Shown here piece after piece: positions 34,690 to 51,909 of a stretch of DNA of 64,000 bases; position 1 is the stretch's first letter, and each line of letters starts with the position of its first letter. Where the stretch lies: the NCBI GenBank assembly GCA_029718625.1, contig CM056376.1, forward strand, positions 120,496,264-120,560,263, given 5' to 3'. The notes under the pieces are model-generated. The model had not been told where the DNA came from. It made no database searches and worked only from the letters and a program-made list of their open reading frames with translations. A program made the position numbers and the translations under genes. The DNA comes from Synaphobranchus kaupii. Its lineage: Eukaryota > Chordata > Actinopteri > Anguilliformes > Synaphobranchidae.

Positions 34690-35022
34690 ACAGTACCTGA
34701 AAATAAGATATCGAGAGTCTTTTGATGTTGATGGGTCACAGACTTCAGGAAGTAACAGCATGCAAAGGATATGCGACCAAATATGAACTTTAAAAATACA
34801 TTAAAGCAAAAGGTTTGAATACTTATGCACATGAGATATTTCAGTTTTTGATTTTTTATACATTTGCAAAAATTTCTAAAACCATGTTTTCACTTTGTCA
34901 TTATGGGTTATTGAGTGTAGATTGATGGGCAAAAATGGCAATTTTATCCATTTAAAATTAAATCTAGAACACAATAAAGTGTGCAAAAAGTGAAGGGGGT
35001 TGAATAATTTTGAGTGCAACTG
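34690..35022 (+). mobile_element. Tc1-like right-end relics, possibly two fused
   Basis: The first 90 bp (GAGAGTCTTTTGATGTTG, GCATGCAAAGGATATGCGAC) match 60523-60596, the end of the coding region of another Tc1 family. The rest carries GGTTTGAATACTTATGCAC and GGGTTGAATAATTTTGAGTG, the paired direct-repeat motifs of a Sleeping-Beauty-like end, closing at CAACTG followed by TA. The fragment therefore joins the 3' parts of two families or is one recombinant. Confidence 0.65.
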
Positions 35023-35024
35023 TA

Positions 35025-35823
35025 TATATATTTATTTAATTTATTCTTTGGTCCTGAACCCCAAAACCTGTATTTCCGAGCAGTTATCTTACTCCCGAAG
35101 GCACATGGTCCTGAGGGATTTAGAGGTGCCTTTAATCTAGCAGCTGACTGACAGTCTTAAAAAAGATGTTCAGATAGCCAATAAAATCCATGACCCCAAT
35201 GAACTTATTACGATGAGCGCTCAACCGAAGAGCAGACAGTACTGGTTTAGACTCGGACCAGAAGGTGTCTCAGGTGACCTGCTGGGAAGATGGCAGCCTA
35301 GTCTTTTCACCCTCACTATTTTCTCAATTCTGTATTTTTGTCCAATTTAACTGTTTGTTCTCCTCTGCAGTTTCTTTATATCACTATATGATATTTTTGG
35401 GAAATTCAGAAAGTGAAAAGAGACATTCTCTTCATCTGGAAATCCATAAAAAAGTAACCAACAGCACTGTGACAGTACTCTGAGGCTCAACTTTAAATGC
35501 ATTGAAGAAGACACTCAATGGTTGGAGAACAAGGTCCATGCAGTATACGAAGAAATGGGTCAATGCTTACAGGATATGAAGGAGCCGAGAGATGGCCTTG
35601 TAATTCTTCATGAAAGAGCAGCTAAAATCTGTGAAAGTAAAGGCGTTTTACCATGTTGTGCTTGAATAATAAGAAGCCAAGATGGCAGACCTGGAGGACT
35701 GTCACAGATACTGCAATCCCTTTTTGGCAGGGGTGCTTACTTTCATCCTTCACCACAGCATATCTCGCCTATTGTATTACACAAGACCGGGCATTACATT
35801 TCTCTGTATGCTAATAACAAACT
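35025..35823. other. No gene seen; possibly degenerate LINE debris
   Basis: Parts near 35480-35640 can be read as charged helical peptide (for example EDTQWLENKV and GQCLQDMKE), reminiscent of the coiled-coil first ORF of an L1-like LINE, but stops are frequent and I cannot support a call. Confidence 0.25.
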
Positions 35824-36581
35824 TGTGAGGGGGCCCGGTTTTGGAGGACCAGATGCGACAGGAATGGGATCAGAAAGTCTCTCACGAAAGTGGGGACCAC
35901 TAGAGGGGAGAGAGGAGTCCGCGAACGGAGCAGAAAAAATAAGGAGTGGGAATAAAAACTCCCGGCCTAGAGCCAAAAGAAAATCAACCCACGAGAAGTG
36001 GACAAGGGCTCGAAGACTTTAGCAGTAGAATGAAAAGGAAATAATTACCTCTCGCTCTCAATACGGGAGAGCACTAACAGAGGTAAAAGGAAAAGCAGAT
36101 AAAGAATAGCGACCCAGACAAAAGGGCAAAAAAAACTCGAAGACTCGAGTAGAAGAAAGAAAAAGGAAGTATTACCTCTCGCTCTCAATAAGCAAGAGCA
36201 CTAAAATAGAGAGGAAAAGGTAACTGTCTCCGAGAGAACAGTAAGGAAAACCAGAACGAGGAACAGAAAGCGCAGAAGAGAAAACAAAATCCTACTAAGG
36301 AGCTCTAATGCAGCTAAAAGCAAGTCCTGCGTTATTTTAAAGCAGAGCTTTAAAATGAAGTGGTCGCTTTGTACCTATACTGATACCTGGCTTTGTGTAT
36401 GTGGCAATTTGACACCAAAGCACTGGAAGAGGAAAGCATGGCATTTATATAACCGGAAAAACACCTGGGACAGGTGAGCAAACTAATTGCCGGGAAGAGG
36501 AAAAAACACGGCACGGACGCTGTCCCGGAGCTGTGAAGAACCATACGCGGAGAAGGGGCGGCAACCAGAAAAACCGTGACA
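35824..36581 (-). mobile_element. Candidate solo LTR, minus strand
   Basis: Read on the minus strand the segment starts TGTCACGGTTTTTCTGG and ends GGGCCCCCTCACA, fitting the TG...CA rule. The flanking 5-mers are AAACT (35819-35823) and ATACT (36582-36586), one mismatch apart. A TATATAA box lies on the minus strand near 36442-36448, about 135 bp from the proposed start. The interior has a purine-rich repeat, described separately. No internal retroelement genes adjoin. The imperfect duplication keeps confidence moderate. Confidence 0.45.
36007..36203. repeat. Imperfect 128-bp tandem duplication in purine-rich DNA
   Basis: The block from GCTCGAAGACT through ATTACCTCTCGCTCTCAATA to AGAGCACTA at 36007-36076 recurs at about 36135-36203 with roughly 80 percent agreement. 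Each copy contains a small hairpin, CTCTCGCTCTC facing GGGAGAG or GCAAGAG. It lies inside the candidate LTR. Confidence 0.7.
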
Positions 36582-36586
36582 ATACT

Positions 36587-39500
36587 CTTGTTTTTGAATC
36601 TAATCTATAATCTATTCCTCATTTGCTATCAATTTGTAAAGGAATTTAGTGCACTTTCCAATTATAAAACAAATTGGACAAAATCTACACAGTGCACGTA
36701 AACTGAGCAATGCGCAATTCTTCTCCTCATGCATATCCCTGTGGTTAAATTATTTAAATATCTCAGAGTGGACATATCACTCTCTGCACGCAATTAGCCT
36801 TATAAATCGTCTTGTAAATATTTTAATAGTATCAAGGTTGCTCGTGCTAGGTTGTCAAACCTGCCAAACTCCATGCAGGTGCATATCTTTGGGTTCAATT
36901 TCCATTTCTTATCGTCAAAATGCATATGGTAAGGAAAGTGGACCCATTTCAAGTGATCTCCACTCTAATGAGGAAAATCAACAGAAGCTGTATCTGTACC
37001 AAATCTGAAGTTATATTATTGGTAATTTACATTGCATCCACTCTCAATTTGGCTAGGTGTTTCCTCATAAGCTTCTGGTTCTGATCTGCTCTCCAGTCCC
37101 CCTGTAGCCCCTTAATTTTAGTGGCTTCATTAAGTGTTATACAATCTCTAGATTCTCCAATTTTTCATAACTGTGTACTCCTTACCGACACCCACCATTT
37201 GAATTTACTGCTTAAGGGGAAAAGAGGTGTCCATACTTTTGGTTACATCTTCAGGGATGATAACCTCCACACATTTCAAGATTTAAAGTCTGAGTAGAAC
37301 CTCTTGAGTAGCTTTCATTTATTGTAACCTTGTCTGTGATTGGTCTGACAAGCCTATGAGCTACCTTGGGGAAGACCCTCACTACATGCTTTACACGCAG
37401 TGTTAGAGGAGGAAATTCTCAAGGGGCCCAGTTTCCAGACTATTCCCTTTCTTACAAGGCTCTTATACGTCATTGAATCTGTGTAGAACAGAGATATTCC
37501 AAACATTATTGCTTATAATACTTGGGGCAATCTCTGGAATACTGTGTTTATTGCTTGAAAAAACACAAAAATCTATTGTATCAAGAGGGACAAAATAGAG
37601 GCAATGTATTTGTTGTAATTGCTTGAAATAAAAGTTGTTCACTAAATGATGCTATGATAACTCAAGTGCTTTCACTGGAAAAACACAGTTCTACGTTCTG
37701 TCACTTGAAGAAGGAATGTTTTTCAAAACCCTGCTCAAAGAATAAATCTCAGCATAAAACCTTGTTGGACCATGATACAAGAATGCTGTTTTTCACCCAA
37801 CCATTCACATCCTACTGTATAAAAACATAAACAGCCAATTTGATCACAGGCAATTGTGATGGAAGTACAATATGTGGCACAAAATGTGCCTTATCCATGG
37901 TTTCCTGACTAAATTCCTCATCTGGATCTATAAATCTACACATTTGTCAAACGGAAAATAAATCCTTGCCTTCCCAACAAATATTACTTAAGTGGGTGAT
38001 ATGTGCATGAGATGTATTACCGAGGTAAGGTGATGTAATTCCTATGGTGAAATTGACTGAATAAATGTAAGACTTTCTTCTTAAACACACCTTTGATTAA
38101 TTGCATAGTTTCTCTGCATTGGTCTGAAATACCACAAAATCAAGAATCTTTCTTATAACCCCCCTAGACCCTGTAACTGACTGTTGGCAAAGTGTTTTAT
38201 TTATTCAGATAGGCAGGAATTAACAAGAATAAGAGACAGAAATCTGTCAGCTGAGGAAGTACCATGGCAGGGATCAAACCCGCATCCACATGGGATGGAT
38301 TGCATATGGCTCAGGAGTCAGTGGCCCTACGGACTGTGTTACACGTCTCACCATTTTGGTGATTTTTAAGAAATTACTGCTTGTATTTTTCAATTCTATT
38401 TTTGCAATTGGTAAAGAAGGGCAACCTGTGGGTAGAGGCCTGTTTTTGAATACGCAGAGCAGTATTTTAGGAAAATATTCAGGAAAACAGGAATATGTCA
38501 GAGATACCATCCCACTGAAGAACTGAAAAGACATTAGATTAAAGTTTTTTAAAAATGTAGCCTTTACCAATATACAGAACTGATTTCATGCTTGGGCACT
38601 TTCAGCAGGAAAGTAAGAGAGGGCTAAAACATCTGTTTTTTGTCCTGTTTCATGCAGATGATGGCATGCATGTATTTGTGACAGCTCACTGAGCTGCATG
38701 TATAGTCCATAATCAACACAACACTAAAGACTGATTAATTAAATATGGGTTTAAATACAATAATGTATGCTATACTTGCGCCTACGCAAGCATACAAAGA
38801 AATGAAGCAGAAAAGACTGAGTTCAGTTTGTGCTAGTTTGAATAACAAAATATAGCCTCCAAAAACAAAAAAAAAGTATGCTTGTGTAATACATACTTGG
38901 ATAAAGAAAGATTAAATCTTCGCCAGAAGATTAGATGACAATGTTCTAATATTTGCCTTTCTCTGTTGACCATCCAAAGTCTATAAGGTGCCTGATTTCA
39001 GAGGCAGCAGAATTTATCTATCTGCCTTGAGGGACTCAAATTTTGTTCCATTTTTCTTGTAGAATTTCAAAAGTATATTGGGTTTTTTAAATCTTTTACT
39101 TCACAGAAAAGAAGGATGGGAGAGCGAAGAACTCCCCTGATCTCCTTTTATGTGTCCACATGAATGAGTGATTGACAGCTCATGGTTGCTCTACCCATTA
39201 TGAGGCTCATGAAGTCTCAGTCTCCCTTCACTAATACATATTCTTTAACCATTAATCTAAAGAAGCATGCAGGCACATCACTTTAGCAAAATGTAGAGAG
39301 TGAAATTATGAATAAAAGCAATTGCTGCAAAACTAATTTTGCTCTGCAAGGACTTATGGTAATACGTTCATAATTATATGTTCACAGACAGATGGATTCA
39401 AATCTAAATGAATAATGACAGATTTATTTATTAAATTCCAAGGAAATTTATCCTGTCTTTTCAGAGCAAGAAAAATGAGCAAAGCTAATTAAACTGTCAA

Positions 39501-40724
39501 GGCATTTTCAAAAGTCTGAGAAGGAGCACAAATGGCCTTATCTCTAATATGCTGTCATCTTCGAAAAGAAAGCGGATTTGACATATACCTGCAGCTAAAA
39601 TACTGACAATTTTGGACGAAATGTTGTTAGTAGCTTTCTCATAGTGTAAATGATTATCAAAAAAACTATGTTCACCATGCTTGAATTAGTCCCTGCTTTC
39701 TGTTAATTTGTTTACTTTGGCCACAGAGGACAACAAACTGTCAAATACAGATATCCCCAATGTTTGGCTAATAATTAATCTGTCCATCCAGTTTTTTTTG
39801 TTTTTTTTCCCCAGCCCCAAAACATAAATATTGAGTTATGCTAATTAATCTGCCTTTATAAATTCTGAACCCCATATTACTTCTTTACTAATTTTGTATT
39901 CTGAATCCTATGTGTTTGCCTGCCGCCTGACTGCAGTTCCCTGCCAGTTCAGAGAAGTGGTAACTAAACTCTTTTGAAACAAGTACCATCAGTGAACAAA
40001 CGTCACCATTACGGGTCAGAATTCAATTTCTGATTGTGAGGAATGTAATTTAACTAGAGTAATGCTTTAGGATGACAATCCACACAAATGATTTTTGTCT
40101 AAATATGAAGCAAATTATCTTAAGGTCCAATTTCTACTGTAATTCAGTGGTCCACTGATGGGCTTGATCTGTACTCACACAGGCACACACAAGCAGTTTT
40201 CTTTGGCATAAAACCATCTATTTTAACTCGTAAAATAACTTTACTCTTAATAGAGTACATAATTGTCTCTATTGGACACAGTTAGAGTTGATTTAACACG
40301 ACTAGAGTTGATTTTATAGGTGTGTGTGAACATCTCAGAGCACAGCAGTGTCCAGTGTGGCTCACAAGCTTTTAAAATAGAGCAGGCTGGAATCGTATTC
40401 GAAACCAGACAATGCTCAATATTTTTTATCTGTTTACTTGATTAATGAGTGTGCTAATTAGCCAATTATTCTGTACCCACAAACAGATATTTCCCTTTCT
40501 CTTAATGGCGTCTCACATCATAGATTTTGTGGCTCATCAACAGTATGTAGCAGCTATAGTGTGAAGCCTTGCATAATATGTCCATCTAAAAAGTAATGAC
40601 AGTGGATGAGGTTGTCTACACCAGAAGTGTGGACTTCTTTAAAGGGTAATTCCGTTTTCTTTTCTTTTTTTTTTAACTTGGACCTACTTTTATGAATTTC
40701 CACCATGCTGATTGATACTACTAC
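36587..40724. other. No gene seen; long AT-rich unique stretch
   Basis: No frame over about 120 codons and none with a domain. The segment 39240-39600 has many TAAT/ATTA cores and even composition, as in conserved non-coding DNA near developmental genes; this is impression, not proof. I found no transposon ends. Confidence 0.4.
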
Positions 40725-40733
40725 TAATAATAA

Positions 40734-40810
<77 letters not shown>
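40725..40810. repeat. AAT microsatellite
   Basis: About 28 units of AAT/TAA, with one interruption near 40741. The poly-leucine and poly-isoleucine frames here are artefacts of the repeat. Confidence 0.95.
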
Positions 40811-42764
40811 GTAATAATGATAATGTTGTCACATCTTTCTTTTGAGCCACATACACTTTTAAATGCCCACTCAGTAATTTTGGTTGCTAATCTGCAAAAA
40901 TTAAGTGCATGGCAAATAAGTACCTCAGTGGATCATGGTAGGCTACTCAGTTTTTTTTTAATGTAACCAGCCACAATACAAAATGACTAAACCTTTTCCA
41001 AGGCATGGTTTATTTGGCAAAATGTTAGCTAACTATTCTTTTCAATATATCACCTGACGAGTGAGCACCAAGTAACAATGATGAGTGAGTGATGAGTTTG
41101 TTTCTACAAAAACAACACTACAAAAAATATCAGATATCAGGAACAAAGAAGAAGAATGAAATGCGGAAGACGGAAGATGAACAAGGAAGTAGCGTCGGCC
41201 TGACACTTATTGCAAATACTTATTTTTCCTTTTTGAAGTACCTTTCATGAGGATTTTTATTGTTATTTTTACTAGGAGAATAATTCCATACTATAGTATC
41301 ATATGATTGTCTTTTTGCTCGTTGTAAGCCATTAGCATTTTATTAGCAACCGAAAATACTGAAATGAAATGATTTTTACAATGAAATTATATATTTAAAG
41401 TATTTCTTGGAACAATTTCCATTTAACAACTTCTAAACTTGTATCCTAAATTGGTAGACTAAGCATTTTAAAATATTTTAAGTTTACTTCTGGAAAGCAA
41501 AATGAAAGTGCACTTGAAGTAGGCTATACTATCTTACAAAACCTTACAAAAAATAACTGCAGCTACTGCAATGTAGTTTACAATACAGTACAGTTAAACG
41601 CAGTACAAAAGAGTTGTGTAGTGAGACTTCATTATAACTGCAGTAATGCATACTGAAGTGTGCCCAAAATATGGCGTAATACTTCAGTAATACTGCAATC
41701 ATTACAACTGCAGTTGTCGCCTTAGTGGTCCTCATTCAGCAGATGTACTTTATTCATAGCAAAATTAGGCAATCATATTACTTTCACCTGGTGGATTTTT
41801 TTTACTGAAGTTTTAATAAGATTTTTTTTCATAATTAACATTGGATTAAGGGCAGATATGATTTTGTAAATAAAATTGTAAAATTGTAATGTAATTGTGC
41901 TTTTTTTTTTTTTTTAAAGTATATATCTTACAGATAGTAAAGTACCTTATAGTCCATAGCGCCATCTTTAGTTTGCGTTTTTGGATAATTGACAGTTCGA
42001 TACAAAACCAAAAATGAGGCAGGGGGATGAGAATGATTGCCGATTTAGCGACTGCCTACATGAATGTACTTTGCGATGTGTTCGTCACTTGCAATTGTGA
42101 TTTCTACGTGAAACACACAAATAGAGCAGGAGAAATCGATCGTATCTCACAGATTTCAGCTGGCGCATCACAAAACATTGTGAAAAGAGCCCCTGATTAG
42201 CCAAAGGTGCTGTGATCACCTTGGGTGTGTAGACGGAGGTATCTATGTAACTTAATAAATAAAATATGAACACATTTTAGACATTTATACATATTTAATG
42301 TGCTAAAATACCACTGCAGTGTTTGTTTGTGCCAATCCGCACCCACAAAGCACAAAACCAGCCCACAGGGATGGAAATACCAACATTGATGCAAATGTCT
42401 CATTAAATACAAATACCAAAAACTAACTGCATCTGCACCAACTGTTTTTTTGTGATTAAAATAGGGCCCTCAGAATGTTTGTATTCTACAATAACAACTA
42501 TGCAGGCTGTTACTCAGATTTACATGTTTTTTTTTTGGTACTGTGGTTGTAATGTGCCAATGATGTGTAACTAATGCATCTTGCCATAACAGCCTTATAA
42601 ATAAGAACACCTGTAAATGAAACCATTCTAATTACCATTCTAATACACATTTCGTTGCTACTCATATCAGTTTAGTTTGTTTGTTCTTCATCCATCTGAA
42701 ATTTCAAAATAAGCACCATCATTTTTATTGTTAATATGATGTATCATAGTGAATATTCTATATG
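40811..42764. other. No gene seen
   Basis: AT-rich, with a T-run at about 41901-41916 and a cluster of CTGCAG/ACTGCAGT motifs at 41555-41715. No coding or transposon structure could be defined. Confidence 0.4.
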
Positions 42765-42873
42765 TTCCCCCCAGTGTAGCTATGTAATTGCTTGTTGTGT
42801 ATTGTTGTTCCATCATATTTGCTTTGGCAAAGTGTCATGCAATAAAGCACCTTCAAATTTAATTGAATTGAAT
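42765..42873 (+). mobile_element. LINE 3' tail with TTGAA-type repeats
   Basis: The segment holds GTTCCATCATATTTGC, TTTGGCAAAGTGTCATGCAA and AATAAAGCACCTTC, then AATTGAATTGAAT. A polyadenylation-like AATAAA (42841-42846) followed by short tandem repeats is the end of a non-LTR element family common in fish. The 5' part is missing. Confidence 0.65.
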
Positions 42874-43019
42874 ATACATTAGGTAGAAGGTAGAGAGGGA
42901 GACATGAAGAAACAAATATTATGCCGATACAGTTGAATTCACAAAACTCTCTGACTAAAGCACTCTGAAAGCGCACTTTTTCAGACTCCACCTCAACTAA
43001 AACTATACCTATATAGGGC

Positions 43020-43266
43020 CATTCTATAGTCTTCGCTTCCTGTTTTCTATTTAACTTGTGTTTTTGGTTATTCTATAGTTCAGAATGTATAGCTAACTGT
43101 GTACTTCTCATGTTTATTACTAGGGATAGCTCCTACGCTGTGAGAAAGCTGTGCTTTGTCGGTTTTGCTTTGTAGTCGCGTCAATGACCTTCAATATGCA
43201 CTTATTATACGTCGCTGTGGATAAAAGCGTCTGCCAAATGATTGTAATGTAATGTAATGTAATGTA
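43020..43266 (+). mobile_element. L2-clade LINE/SINE 3' tail ending in TGTAA repeats
   Basis: The stretch ends with GTCGCTGTGGATAAAAGCGT, CTGCCAAATGAT and then five TGTAA units (about 43242-43266). The GCTGTGGATAAAAGC portion can form the small stem-loop that L2-type reverse transcriptase recognises in eel UnaL2 and its partner SINEs; the repeats serve as the 3' tail. The upstream 180 bp are AT-rich and of uncertain origin. Whether this is the LINE itself or a SINE that borrowed its tail cannot be told from the tail. Confidence 0.75.
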
Positions 43267-44210
43267 AAGCACGCAGAATTGAACAGGGATGGGTTTAATG
43301 GGAAATAATCAATGGTGTGCAAACCCTATTGATGGAGGGAGCAAGAGAGGTAGAGATAGAGAGAATACATAAGGTAGATCAGTAAATTAATTTATAATAT
43401 GTCCTTGAATCCAGGCATCATATAACCTGATGTGGCAGTTCCTGAAGTTTGACATATAGTATGAATGCAAAGTTTGCCAGACTCATCTATAGCAGGTATT
43501 GGGTTTAGGTGCATAAAAGCATTCGGCATGATCCGCAAACATCACAGGCAGCTGCCATATACAGTATATATATATGGGCAAAGAAGGTTTCAAACACATT
43601 TGTGTTACACAAAAATGGGTTCCCTTGATTCTTTCAATTGATTGAAGACCGATACACATTTCCAATGAAAGTTAAATTTATTACAATTCTAATGTATCAC
43701 TGGAAGTAGCTGTGGAGGATGCATGCAACTGTGAAGGGACAGACCACTACAAGGCTAACTAAGGTTGCACATTGGTGGAAATTTATACAAACGACTGATA
43801 GGAAAATATTTGAGAATGCAGGTTCTTGGCCGCCTGTCACCCAAGTTTCATCCAAATCGGATCAGAACTGTAGGCGCTAAGGCCGTTATGACCAGACAAG
43901 ACACACGGACATGAATGATTGCAATACCCCTGCTCACAGCAGTATGCATGCGAAAATAAAATAAAGTGTTGCATGTGTTTATGCTTTGATAAGTATGAGA
44001 ATGTTCTATGTTGTCACGCAGTTGACCTTTAAGATAGCTGATGGGGAAAAACTGCAGTATTTGCCTTATGAAATTGTCTTCATTCATAAGTCATTGTGTC
44101 TTGGGTGAAAAAATATAATTTTTACTTAGAAACAAAACATGAGAATGCAGAAGACAACAATAGCACTATTGTTTTCGGAAGGAACGAAAGATAAACAGAA
44201 AACACGAGGG
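43267..44210. other. No gene; degenerate dispersed repeat near 43840-43930
   Basis: CCAAGTTTCATCCAAATCGG, then AACTGTAGGCGCTAAGGCCG and ACACACGGAC form a phrase found in many fish repeats, but boundaries are not visible. The remainder is AT-rich without frames of note. Confidence 0.4.
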
Positions 44211-44329
44211 GTTACCCTGGCGACCGCATAATTATGATAGCCCGTAGTGGCTCTGTGAAGTTTGTTTTTTTCCTTGCAGGTTTTCAGATGTCTCTCTCTG
44301 ATGTGTCTTAGGTTGTTACCCTGGCAACC
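44211..44329 (+). promoter_or_regulatory. Two RFX X-box-like motifs 104 bp apart
   Basis: GTTACCCTGGCGACC (44211-44225) and GTTACCCTGGCAACC (44315-44329) differ at one base, and both resemble the RFX X-box (GTTRCC, two spacer bases, GGYAAC). A CA microsatellite lies nearby at 44443-44462. Function is inferred from the motif only. Confidence 0.45.
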
Positions 44330-44462
44330 TCACTTGGTGAGCGCTATTCTCCCCTCCCCCTCCTCATCCTGTCTGTGATTGCATTGTCTCACTATTTCCA
44401 TTCGCGTGTCACAGCTCATCAAGTTAACATCCCTCCCCCCTACACACACACACACACACACA

Positions 44463-45492
44463 AAAAAGTGCACATACACACACAACAAGGTGCAAAAATC
44501 TGCTTCAGGCGCCACTGCCTGCTGTGCCTATTCCCAGAGGCGGTAAAAGGTGGTCTTGCCAAAACATGGAGCGATTTTTACTAAATGTGAAGTTCTGTCT
44601 TATAACATTGCATCTGATGGGAAACATTGAAACCTTCACAGGCCACTTAAAGGGCATCTGGGTCTGCCATTAAGCAAGCGATCGATCAGTCATTCAACCT
44701 TAGAAACTTCTGTAACTGGATCTTGAAATGTTTTAAGAAGTTTCTAAGAAAAAGAGTCATGCAGTATTTGAAAATGAAACCCACATAAGGACAGATTGGA
44801 AAGTGTTCCTTATGAGCCTGCATTACACATTTTTCCAACTAAACAAGGTCCATGGCTGTTATTTTCCCTTTGGACCACATACATATAGTTATCAGAATGG
44901 TGCAAATACATATTTGTAACATTCTAGGTAGTTGTGACATCAAGTAAGACAGTCCACTACCCTTTCCTCCTGACAAACAACCAGGACAGGGCTGCTATGC
45001 TACAATGAGCACTAATACCACTTACATTTGTAACTGACAGGGTAAACTGTGGTAGCCTCCTTGCCTCTAAATGTGTAGTTGCATTGCCATCCGACAGCAA
45101 TAACAGCTTGTGTTTACTTAGCACCCTGCATGATCCCAAAGGGTTTTCCAAAGAGAACACATTTTAGTCCATGAACCAGGGGTGTGAATTTCAGTCCCCT
45201 TGGCTTGTGCTGGCAGCTATGTGTCCTTCTACATCAGTGTTTAATTAAATTAATCTGATGTACTTTTATTGGCATTTAACTCCACTAGTGTTGGATGTAT
45301 GATTTTAATCATGGTTTAAAAACCATTGCAAGTGGAATTGCTTATTTTTTGTAGTGATGTTTGCTCTTATATTTTCTTGACGGCACACATCTCATCAGGA
45401 CAATTCCACTAGCAAGTCATGATGTACATAAAACAGAACTGGGTCAAATAAGTATTTTAAATATTGTAACTCTTTAGGCACAAGTAAAAATG
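44463..45492. other. No gene seen
   Basis: Unique-looking sequence with no supportable frame. A stretch near 45173-45200 (GAACCAGGGGTGTGAA) has no partner end, so I do not call a transposon. Confidence 0.4.
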
Positions 45493-45494
45493 TA

Positions 45495-45846
45495 GATTAA
45501 GCTGTAAATTACATGGGAATATTATGGAACCCAAGCTTGGCTAAATGGCTGTAAGTCCTCAAGGGTCTGCGGTATCAAACGAGCCTCAAACCATCACTCT
45601 GCTTCCAGATAGTAGATATGGATGGATCACTTGAAGGGTTGTTTCTCCTGACTTACATTTCCATAGAGTTCAATAGGAAAATTAGTCAAGAGAAACAACC
45701 CTTAAAGTGATCCATCCATATCTACTGCATATCTGGCAGCAGAGTGATGGTTTGAGGCTCGTTTGATACCTCAGACCCTTGAGGACTTACAGCCATTTAG
45801 CCAACCATGGGTTCCATACTATTCCCATGTAATGTACAGCTTAATC
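45495..45846. mobile_element. 352-bp palindromic MITE (fold-back), TA-flanked
   Basis: The two halves are inverted copies over almost their full length. The left arm begins GATTAAGCTGTAAATTACAT and the right arm ends with the near-complement. Inner matching blocks include CCTCAAACCATCACTCTGC, GGTCTGCGGTATCAAACGAG and ATATGGATGGATCACTT. The centre lies near 45670 (TTCCATAGAGTTCAATAGG). TA is present on both sides (45493-45494 and 45847-45848), suggesting Tc1/mariner-type insertion. There is no coding sequence. A transcript across it would fold into a hairpin of more than 150 bp. Confidence 0.88.
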
Positions 45847-45848
45847 TA

Positions 45849-51549
<5,701 letters not shown>

Positions 51550-51909
51550 TCAGTCGCCGTATAGCCATATGTTTGAAATTTTGGGGGGTCTTGACTGAGT
51601 TTGAAGGCTACCGTAGAAGACGAGGAGCCGCTTCCTGGTCACCAGGTCGGGGTTTGCTTTGCAGCTGTTTGAATTTCTTGCAAGAGCACCACCAATCGCC
51701 AGAGGTTCGAGGGATTGCGACAGCTTCAGCAGCAGGCGGTTGAACTGTGCAAATGAGATTTGCTGTGCTGCCTCTGTTCGCCGATCCTCCATCTCGTCCA
51801 TTTGCTGGAGTTCTTCCTCACTATATTCCGGTTCAAACCGATACGCGTTGCCATCAAAATCGAGTTCCTCGCCTTCATCATCCAGTACGAACTCTTTAAA
51901 AGGATCCAT
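51550..51909 (-). CDS. Hypothetical acidic protein or exon, 119 codons
   Basis: The frame starts at an ATG at 51909 and ends at 51550. The first 50 residues are strongly acidic and plausible as protein: MDPFKEFVLDDEGEELDFDG, then YRFEPEYSEEELQQMDEMED. The FEPEYSEEEL phrase reminds me of the N terminus of fish proteins annotated as P2X purinoceptor 7-like, which continue with a cysteine-rich C-terminal domain; no such domain follows here, so at most this is a first exon or a relic. The middle (QFNRLLLKLSQSLEPLAIGG) could be helical, and the last 30 residues look non-coding. I could not identify a convincing splice donor. Base composition is more GC-rich than the flanks. Alternatives are a transposon-borne ORF fragment or chance. 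Confidence 0.4.
   Translation of the reverse strand: MDPFKEFVLDDEGEELDFDGNAYRFEPEYSEEELQQMDEMEDRRTEAAQQISFAQFNRLLLKLSQSLEPLAIGGALARNSNSCKANPDLVTRKRLLVFYGSLQTQSRPPKISNIWLYGD

Noticed and set aside
40554..40856. Poly-leucine and poly-isoleucine membrane-like frames
   Set aside because: They are translations of the AAT microsatellite.
45173..45200. CAGGGGTGTGAA as a hAT end
   Set aside because: No inverted partner or 8-bp duplication could be found.
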